From the IMG/VR virus record IMGVR_UViG_3300034072_000868, positions 1-31,970 of that record: a stretch of 31,970 nt of DNA; one strand, 5' to 3'. Shown in pieces: positions 1 to 4,321 of the stretch (positions are counted from its first letter, which is position 1; the number at the start of each line of letters is the position of its first letter). A program made the translations under genes and the position numbers. Source of the stretch: a virus. The notes beneath the pieces are model-generated. The model was not told the origin of the DNA and made no database searches. It worked only from the letters and a program-made list of their open reading frames with translations.

Positions 1-63
1 CGCTGGTGGCGGAAGGTGTCTTAGGTTTTAACAGTGAAACCAGCTATTTATCTACGTTGGAGC

Positions 64-101
64 GGGGATATTGGCGGGGGATGTCGGGGGGTGTCAGGGG
101 G
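64..101 (+). other. G-quadruplex-forming G-tract cluster
   Basis: Four runs of at least four G on the + strand lie at 64-67, 76-80, 86-91 and 97-101, with loops of 8, 5 and 5 bases. The pattern satisfies the usual rule for an intramolecular G-quadruplex. It stands in an otherwise gene-free leader and is not explained by coding. Whether it folds in vivo, and whether it serves replication, packaging or transcription, is unknown. Confidence 0.55.
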
Positions 102-191
102 TCAGAGGTTTATGTGGGCGATGATGCTGAAGTTGCGTATGTGGCTGAGATCACTGGACTTTTTGGCTTCTGACATCACGCTAAACCTGAA

Positions 192-213
192 ATTTGTACA
201 CCGATTTGTACAC
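192..213 (+). repeat. Direct repeat ATTTGTACAC, two copies 12 bases apart
   Basis: The decamer ATTTGTACAC is present at 192-201 and again at 204-213, separated by CG. Each copy contains the palindrome TGTACA, and the 12-base period puts them about one helical turn apart. This suits a dimeric DNA-binding protein or an arm-type site. From memory, similar TTTGTACAC repeats occur next to integrase genes of some Pseudomonas islands, but there is no integrase in this window to support an attachment site. Confidence 0.4.
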
Positions 214-234
214 AGAGCCGAAAGTGCCCTATTT

Positions 235-283
235 CCTCCCTCGGCGAAGATGCGCGCATTCTACTGAGGAGGGAGGGGCTTTT
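235..283 (+). terminator. Long stem-loop with short T-run, possible terminator
   Basis: CCTCCCTC at 235-242 pairs with GAGGGAGG at 269-276, followed by GGCTTTT (277-283). The 26-base loop contains its own perfect palindrome ATGCGCGCAT at 250-259. The final T-run is only four bases and the loop is long, so this is a weak intrinsic terminator at best. It may mark the end of a transcript entering from the left, insulating the regulatory gene that follows. Confidence 0.4.
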
Positions 284-314
284 CCATTCGTAATAATTTG
301 ATTACTATGTAGAC

Positions 315-345
315 CTGTATTTACAGCAATACAAGTTCCCAGAAA
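315..345 (+). promoter_or_regulatory. Bipartite phage element, copy A
   Basis: The palindrome CTGTATTTACAG occupies 315-326. Its TTTACA (320-325) is followed after exactly 14 bases by CAGAAA (340-345), a one-base variant of the CATAAA seen in other copies. The element ends 20 bases before the ATG of the ArsR-type gene. Four further copies with identical spacing precede other genes, so this is a shared control site rather than chance, most simply a phage-specific promoter or operator. Confidence 0.6.
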
Positions 346-365
346 CACAGACGTAAGGGCCACGA

Positions 366-629
366 ATGCAATCCGCAGAACTTCTCAGCAGCCTGGGCAA
401 TCCGGTCAGACTCCAGATCGTGGAGACACTGAGCGAGGCAGGCGAACTGTGCGTCAATGACGTCACCGAAAGACTCGGCGGCATGCAGTCGAACATCTCC
501 CATCACCTGCGCATCCTGCTCAACGCCGGCGCTGTGGAGATGAACAAGGTACAGACGAAGCGTGTCTATAAAGTGAAGGACAAGGTCGTCAAGCTGGTAA
601 GTATGGCCAAAGAGGTGGCCGATACTTGA
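366..629 (+). CDS. ArsR/SmtB-type winged-helix transcriptional regulator
   Basis: This 87-residue protein matches the compact ArsR/SmtB winged helix-turn-helix fold: LSSLGNPVRLQIVETL near the N-terminus, then the recognition-helix region MQSNISHHLRILLNAG (about residues 39-54), then a short basic wing with TKRVYKV. It is nearly the minimal length for the family. I see no cysteine pair of the kind that senses metals, so it is more likely a constitutive or protein-controlled DNA-binding regulator. The ATG at 366 has AAGGG six bases upstream. The gene stands alone between a bipartite element and a strong terminator (672-695), which suggests its own transcript and possibly self-regulation. A phage early-gene regulator is the likely role, but the target is unknown. 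Confidence 0.88.
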   Translation: MQSAELLSSLGNPVRLQIVETLSEAGELCVNDVTERLGGMQSNISHHLRILLNAGAVEMNKVQTKRVYKVKDKVVKLVSMAKEVADT

Positions 630-671
630 CTAAGGGCGGGCGCTGAAGCACGCTGAAAGGCAGCAAAAAAG

Positions 672-695
672 AAGCCCCGCACTAGCGGGGCTTTT
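672..695 (+). terminator. Rho-independent terminator after the ArsR-type gene
   Basis: AAGCCCCGC (672-680), a four-base loop ACTA, and GCGGGGCTT (685-693) form a perfect nine-base stem that runs into a T-rich tail (TTTT, then AATTT). An A-run precedes the stem, so it could also work on the opposite strand. It ends the short transcript of the ArsR-type gene. Confidence 0.88.
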
Positions 696-754
696 AATTT
701 GGAAATCACGGCCCGACTCTACCCGCCGTGCCGCTGCCCAGTCAAGGAACGCCA

Positions 755-1396
755 ATGATCTTCCACATGGTCGCCCTGTCCCTCCCGGTAGAGGGTTACT
801 ACCTCCCCCTACACAAGCACGAGTCAGCCCACCTTTGTAAGTGGACTGCGCAGGACAGAGAGGACTTCACGAGAATCGTCAGCCAGATCGAAACCCTGTA
901 CGAAGTAGGCCCAGGAAAGGCAGTAGTAAATAGGGAAGACCTTGAGGCCCTCTATGACGAGACGCTGACCCCGCAGGAAGCCTCCAGACGGGTGCTCCCT
1001 TATTACATAACCTGCAGCTCCTCGAACAAGAAGAGGATCAGGTTCCCCCACCGCACCAGAAACGACGTCACCATTGTTGGGCCCGCTGCCACCCCTGAAG
1101 AAGAGAACGGGCTACGACTTGCAGTAATCGGCAAAGGGTGCGCAAAGCTAAGCCTACTCCCGTGGGTACTCGACGAGGTGTCACGCCTCAGCGGCACTTT
1201 GTACACAGAAGAGATCGCACAGACCTTGGAAGGCAGGTCTGATCGGAACCTTGTAGAGGTAGTCGCAAACTCCAGGCAGCCCGTCACAGCAGAAGGGTTT
1301 GCCAAGATCGTAGCAGTGCCGGCTGAAGCCCAAGTCAGGCTGTCCCGCACCCATCGAGGGGAGTTCATATCGGAGATCCCAAGGGTTTGGGCATAA
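755..1396 (+). CDS. Uncharacterised 213-residue phage protein
   Basis: I do not recognise this family. The frame is open from a GTG at 728, but the ATG at 755 has AAGGA six bases upstream and gives a protein starting MIFHMVALSLP, so I take that start (213 residues). The product looks soluble, with no signal peptide or membrane segment and no clear catalytic motif. A central basic stretch, SSSNKKRIRFPHRTRN, lies about residues 88-103 and might contact nucleic acid or a nucleotide. Codon use is less GC-biased than in the replication genes, with more ATA, GTA and AGG codons, as often seen in accessory or recently acquired phage genes. The leftmost accessory position next to regulators suggests a host-takeover or defence-related role, but that is only inferred from place. 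Confidence 0.75.
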   Translation: MIFHMVALSLPVEGYYLPLHKHESAHLCKWTAQDREDFTRIVSQIETLYEVGPGKAVVNREDLEALYDETLTPQEASRRVLPYYITCSSSNKKRIRFPHRTRNDVTIVGPAATPEEENGLRLAVIGKGCAKLSLLPWVLDEVSRLSGTLYTEEIAQTLEGRSDRNLVEVVANSRQPVTAEGFAKIVAVPAEAQVRLSRTHRGEFISEIPRVWA

Positions 1397-1397
1397 C

Positions 1398-1431
1398 CGT
1401 CAATACAGAGATATTTAGATATGTATTGACG
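1398..1431. promoter_or_regulatory. Inverted repeat, 10-base arms, with embedded TTGACG
   Basis: CGTCAATACA (1398-1407) and TGTATTGACG (1422-1431) are perfect reverse complements around a 14-base AT-rich centre. The right arm carries TTGACG (1426-1431), which could be a -35 box, with a poor -10 candidate TAGTGT at 1449-1454. There is no T-run after it, so an operator is more likely than a terminator. It lies in the 96-base gap in front of the ribbon-helix-helix gene. Confidence 0.55.
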
Positions 1432-1447
1432 TGTCTATTTGCGTTAA

Positions 1448-1476
1448 TTAGTGTGTACACATCGTAGACACACTAA
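1448..1476. promoter_or_regulatory. Inverted repeat TTAGTGTGT/ACACACTAA, likely operator
   Basis: TTAGTGTGT at 1448-1456 and ACACACTAA at 1468-1476 are perfect nine-base arms with an 11-base spacer that includes a further GTGTACAC palindrome overlapping the left arm. The repeat ends 16 bases before the ATG of the ribbon-helix-helix gene. Proteins of that family commonly bind such repeats in their own promoters, so self-repression is the natural reading. Confidence 0.55.
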
Positions 1477-1492
1477 CGACCGGAGTATGCCC

Positions 1493-1696
1493 ATGTCCGC
1501 TACCACCCTCGGCGGCGTAGTTCGCGCCTCTGACCTGCTGAACACCCAGGTGAAAAAATTCACTATGGATATGCCGGCAGAGATGCACTATCAGCTCAAG
1601 CAAATCGCCGCAGCCCACCGCACCACGGTGCGCGAGCTGGTGATAGAAGCCATCAACAATTACACCGTCCCCATGTACAACAAAGAGGTCAAATAA
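1493..1696 (+). CDS. Ribbon-helix-helix (Arc/MetJ-like) DNA-binding protein
   Basis: The 67-residue product has the ribbon-helix-helix layout: a short beta strand VKKFTMDMP (about residues 16-24), helix A around EMHYQLKQIAAAH, a tight turn, and helix B around TVRELVIEAINNY. These proteins bind DNA as dimers through the strand. Three starts are in frame (1451, 1487 and 1493). I choose the ATG at 1493 because GGAG lies seven bases before it, and because the farther starts would overlap the operator-like repeats. The gene opens a three-gene run in which the next start follows its stop codon directly. It probably represses its own transcript via the inverted repeats at 1398-1476; antitoxin function is possible, but no toxin is recognisable next door. 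Confidence 0.82.
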   Translation: MSATTLGGVVRASDLLNTQVKKFTMDMPAEMHYQLKQIAAAHRTTVRELVIEAINNYTVPMYNKEVK

Positions 1697-2011
1697 TTGA
1701 ACCAAAACCTGGCTCGACTCCGCGTGATGTCCGCTGAAAGCGGTGATCTAGGGTCGGCCGCTGCGCGAGATGCGTCAATTCAGACGTTTCTGAATGAGCT
1801 GGGCAACGTCGTCTGCGAACAGGTTATAGACCTGCTGCCAGACAGTAAGCTCCGATCGCTGTACGTCAGCTGGACTAAGCAGCTGGGGTTGGACGAGCTG
1901 AGCCGACGGACCTGGATCGCAGAAGGCGTCATTATCTCCCCTGCCGCAGCAGGCCGCGTCATCAACCCACCCACCTCTGAGAATGTATTCAAACTGCATG
2001 CGCGACATTGA
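1697..2011 (+). CDS. Uncharacterised 104-residue protein, TTG start
   Basis: I do not recognise this protein. The TTG at 1697 directly follows the stop of the ribbon-helix-helix gene and has AAAGAGG about eight bases upstream, inside the end of that gene, so translation is probably coupled. An ATG at 1727 is the alternative start but has no ribosome binding site. The sequence appears soluble and largely helical, with no cysteine pairs or membrane segment. A segment around residues 50-90, from PDSKLRSLYVSWTKQLGL to EGVIISPAAAG, has hydrophobic spacing that could fit a small helical bundle. It shares the transcript with a DNA-binding protein, so a partner or modulator is conceivable, but this is not shown. 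Confidence 0.65.
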   Translation: MNQNLARLRVMSAESGDLGSAAARDASIQTFLNELGNVVCEQVIDLLPDSKLRSLYVSWTKQLGLDELSRRTWIAEGVIISPAAAGRVINPPTSENVFKLHARH

Positions 2012-2336
2012 CAGCAAGGTCTACCAGTACACCCTGGAGTTCAGCCGCACCGTAGCTGCTGAAGTGGACCCTGCCGCCCTACAGGACAGCATCGAGCGTC
2101 ACCTGGAATCTGCCCGCAAGGTGGTCACCAATGACACGCTGGAGCGAATTGGGCATGTACACATCGCAGTAATGATCAACACCGCAGCCAGGTACAACCT
2201 GTCCCTCGGCGAGGTGATGATGGAAGCAGTCCGCCACGGCGTTCAGCCCGTAGCCCCTCTTTGCGTAGCGGTCGAAACCGCCAAGTCCAGCAGCCGCCGG
2301 ACAACCCGCAAACCCCAGCTCAAACTCGTCAAGTAA
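1983..2336 (+). CDS. Uncharacterised 117-residue protein, possibly DNA-associated
   Basis: The frame begins inside the previous gene and overlaps its end by 29 bases, which suggests translational coupling. ATG 1983 is used; an internal ATG at 1998 is also possible, and neither has a strong ribosome binding site. The middle, INTAARYNLSLGEVMMEAVRHG (about residues 65-86), resembles the two-helix part of ribbon-helix-helix or similar small DNA-binding proteins. The C-terminus is strongly basic (SSSRRTTRKPQLKLVK), a common nucleic-acid-binding tail. I cannot assign a function. Together with the two preceding genes it makes a small accessory transcript that ends before the replication block. Confidence 0.68.
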   Translation: MYSNCMRDIDSKVYQYTLEFSRTVAAEVDPAALQDSIERHLESARKVVTNDTLERIGHVHIAVMINTAARYNLSLGEVMMEAVRHGVQPVAPLCVAVETAKSSSRRTTRKPQLKLVK

Positions 2337-2352
2337 GCCCAAGTCGTAGCGA

Positions 2353-2382
2353 TTGACTGCCCTCCTCCGGAGTCGGTAGGAT
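2353..2382 (+). promoter_or_regulatory. Candidate sigma-70 promoter
   Basis: TTGACT (2353-2358) and TAGGAT (2377-2382) match the -35 and -10 consensus at five and four of six positions with an 18-base spacer. It lies in the 107-base gap before the SF1 helicase gene and just upstream of bipartite element B, so host polymerase could start the replication block here. This is a weak single-site prediction. Confidence 0.3.
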
Positions 2383-2396
2383 CGCCGCTTGCCTTA

Positions 2397-2432
2397 TGTA
2401 AATACAGCAACCTATAAAACCATAAATACAGG
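2397..2432 (+). promoter_or_regulatory. Bipartite phage element, copy B
   Basis: TGTAAATACAG (2397-2407) is the reverse-complement form of the core found in copy A. AATACA (2401-2406) is followed after 14 bases by CATAAA (2421-2426), and the latter continues into a second TAAATACAGG (2423-2432). The SF1 helicase start codon is 17 bases downstream of CATAAA. Confidence 0.6.
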
Positions 2433-2443
2433 AAATCACACCC

Positions 2444-3751
2444 ATGAAACTGAATCCTGGTCAGGAAGCTGCGGTTGAGTCCGTAGTTACGGGCTTCTTA
2501 GAGAAGAACATGAAGGGCGCCACGGTCATCGGCGAAGGTGGTACAGGCAAGACCACCTGCGTGATGACGATGGCGGACAGACTGAAAGCCGCTGGCCTGA
2601 AGGTGCTGTTCACCGCCCCTACCAACAAGGCAGTCAAGCAGCTGGAGAAGTCCGCCAAGGCGTACGGACTGAACCTGAATGACGTTGCCTTCCAGACCCT
2701 GCATAGCGCCCTCGGCCTGACCATGATGCCGAGCGAAGAGAACAAGTACGCCGCCCGCTGCGGCAAGGGCGTCTTCAGCCTTTTCGACGTTGTGGTCGTC
2801 GACGAAGTGTCGATGCTCAGCCGCCGAGTCCTGTTCGATTACCTGCTGCCGGAGTGCGAGAAGGAAGACGTCAAGCTGCTCTTCATGGGCGATGACATGC
2901 AGCTGCCGCCGGTGAAGGAGAAAGTCTCCCAAGCATTCGAGATCTTCGAGACATTCCGACTCACCAAGGTAGAGCGGCAGTCAGGAGACAGCGAGATCCT
3001 CAGCGTCAACGGCCTACTCCGCACCGCGATGTCAGCTGGAAAGACCTTCGTCTCCCCGGCCATCCAGGGAAACGGCGTAGAGGTCGTCAAGGCGGTCGAC
3101 TTCCTCAAGACAGTGGTTTCCGCCTTCGACGAGCACACAGACCTCGACGAGCAGCGTGTGCTGGCGTGGCGCAACCGCCGAGTTGACGAGATCAACACCG
3201 CTATCCGCTCGAAGATATACGGCCCAAGCGCTGAGCGTTTCGAGGTGGGCGAGCGTGTGGTCACCGGCGCACCGATCGGTGACGGTGAAAGCATTCTCCT
3301 CAGCACTGACGAGGAGTGCCTGATCCACGACGTGCGACTCGGCCAGATTGAGGACGAGGACAGCGCCGAGAACTTCAAGGTTTACACCCTGGTGCTCACG
3401 CCACTGCATGCCGACGTGCAGCAGGTGTTCGCCCACGTCCTCCATGAAGACGAGGAAGAACGCTACTGGGCACGACTGGAATACCTGGCCGCCCGCGCCA
3501 AGAAGGACAGCCGTGACGCCCGCAGATACTGGGCCCGGTACCACAATTTCAAGGAGCTGTTCGCAACCATCCGCTACTGCTACTGCATCACGGTGCACCG
3601 CAGTCAGGGCAGTACGTTCCGCCGCGTCTTCGTTGACGTGAAGGACATCCTCTGCAACCCGATCCGCACCGAGCGCCAGAGCCTGCTCTACGTGGCCTAC
3701 AGCCGGCCGAGCCAGGAGCTGCTGATCAACAAAGAGAAGTACGTGGCATGA
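2444..3751 (+). CDS. Dda/RecD-like SF1 DNA helicase
   Basis: This 435-residue protein is a superfamily 1B helicase of the Dda/RecD2 type, which moves 5' to 3' on single-stranded DNA and unwinds origins, displaces proteins and helps recombination. Motif I is GEGGTGKTT (residues 30-38), motif II VVVDEVSM (117-124, Asp120-Glu121), motif III GDDMQLPPV (149-157), motif V THR-type TVHRSQGST (383-391), and motif VI YVAYSRPSQ follows about 30 residues later. Length matches phage T4 Dda (439). The ATG at 2444 follows element B. The next gene starts in its stop codon (ATGA at 3748), making this the first gene of the replication operon. I am confident of the family; direct action at the phage origin is inferred. 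Confidence 0.93.
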   Translation: MKLNPGQEAAVESVVTGFLEKNMKGATVIGEGGTGKTTCVMTMADRLKAAGLKVLFTAPTNKAVKQLEKSAKAYGLNLNDVAFQTLHSALGLTMMPSEENKYAARCGKGVFSLFDVVVVDEVSMLSRRVLFDYLLPECEKEDVKLLFMGDDMQLPPVKEKVSQAFEIFETFRLTKVERQSGDSEILSVNGLLRTAMSAGKTFVSPAIQGNGVEVVKAVDFLKTVVSAFDEHTDLDEQRVLAWRNRRVDEINTAIRSKIYGPSAERFEVGERVVTGAPIGDGESILLSTDEECLIHDVRLGQIEDEDSAENFKVYTLVLTPLHADVQQVFAHVLHEDEEERYWARLEYLAARAKKDSRDARRYWARYHNFKELFATIRYCYCITVHRSQGSTFRRVFVDVKDILCNPIRTERQSLLYVAYSRPSQELLINKEKYVA

Positions 3752-4053
3752 GACCCCTGGCCGAGATCATTGAAGCGGCCCAGGCCGGGGAGTCGCCAGA
3801 GTACGACGAGCTGTTCTACGCGGTCAGCGCTCTGCAGCACCTGGTCACCTTCGATGGGGCTGACCTGGTCGGCCTCGCAGAGCGCGGTAGCCCCGAGGTA
3901 ACCAAGATGCTGGAAGAGCACTGCAAGCGAGTTCGTGGCGCATTCAGCCGCCCGCCGATCCTCTGGATCGGCCCGAACGACGATCCGCGAAACCCCGAGT
4001 TCCAAGAAAGGCGGCTGGATCAGCTGGTCGCCAGAAGAAGAATTTTGCACTGA
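3748..4053 (+). CDS. Uncharacterised 101-residue protein
   Basis: No family is recognised. The ATG at 3748 overlaps the helicase stop codon (ATGA), so translation is coupled and the product is probably used with the replication proteins. The N-terminal two thirds look helical and acidic (AEIIEAAQAGESPEYDELF). The C-terminus turns basic (QERRLDQLVARRRILH). There is a conserved-looking block PPILWIGPNDDPRNPEF around residues 69-85. No cysteine clusters or membrane segments are present. Its position between a helicase and the primase suggests a small replication accessory factor, but that rests on context alone. Confidence 0.72.
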   Translation: MRPLAEIIEAAQAGESPEYDELFYAVSALQHLVTFDGADLVGLAERGSPEVTKMLEEHCKRVRGAFSRPPILWIGPNDDPRNPEFQERRLDQLVARRRILH

Positions 4054-4066
4054 GCCGGAGCCGATC

Positions 4067-4315
4067 ATGGAAATTTTGGACGCCAAAGACACCCAGGTGC
4101 CTGCACCCCATCAGCGCATCGACTACCGAGCGCTGGCTGAGCTGTACAACAAGATGGCGGTAGGTCAGACCCTGAAGCGCCCCCCGGTCTACAACATCAC
4201 AGTGTTCCGCCGCAATCTGCAGCGCCGAGTAGCCGAGGGCGGTTTCTCAGTGTTCCAACGCAGCGGCCACTGCTTCATCAAGCGCCTCACCACTGCCGAA
4301 ATGGAAGTGGTGTAA
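4067..4315 (+). CDS. Uncharacterised 82-residue basic protein
   Basis: The open frame reaches back to 3935, but the ATG at 4067 has GGAG six bases upstream and avoids a long overlap with the previous gene, so I take it as the start. The product is small and basic, with an RRNLQRRVAEGG segment (about residues 50-61) followed by a short hydrophobic C-terminus (FSVFQRSGHCFIKRL). The N-terminal half contains a possible helix DYRALAELYNKMAVG. It could be a small DNA-binding or primase-associated protein; I recognise no family. It sits seven bases before the primase-helicase start. Confidence 0.68.
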   Translation: MEILDAKDTQVPAPHQRIDYRALAELYNKMAVGQTLKRPPVYNITVFRRNLQRRVAEGGFSVFQRSGHCFIKRLTTAEMEVV

Positions 4316-4321
4316 AGGGCC

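Larger units (their letters stand above)
1..365. other. Left leader region without a convincing gene
   Basis: No reading frame here has a good ribosome binding site or a recognisable product. A 77-codon frame at 34-267 exists, but it is read through G-runs and into a stem-loop, so I do not call it. The stretch holds, in order, a cluster of four G-tracts (64-101), two copies of ATTTGTACAC (192-201 and 204-213), a long GC-rich stem-loop followed by four T (235-283), and a bipartite promoter-like element (315-345) just before the first gene. It could be a genome-end or replication/packaging region of the phage, or a junction with other DNA. The sequence alone does not decide. Confidence 0.6.

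Noticed and set aside
34-267. Open frame of 77 codons in the left leader
   Set aside because: It lacks a ribosome site, runs through the G-run cluster and ends in the stem-loop; amino acid composition looks like translated non-coding DNA.
315-326. CTGTATTTACAG as a LexA (SOS) box
   Set aside because: The enterobacterial and Pseudomonas LexA site is CTGT-N8-ACAG; here the spacer is only four bases, and a second conserved hexamer is always present 14 bases on.
728-754. Upstream GTG start for the 213-residue unknown protein
   Set aside because: No ribosome site before 728, whereas AAGGA lies at the right distance before the ATG at 755.
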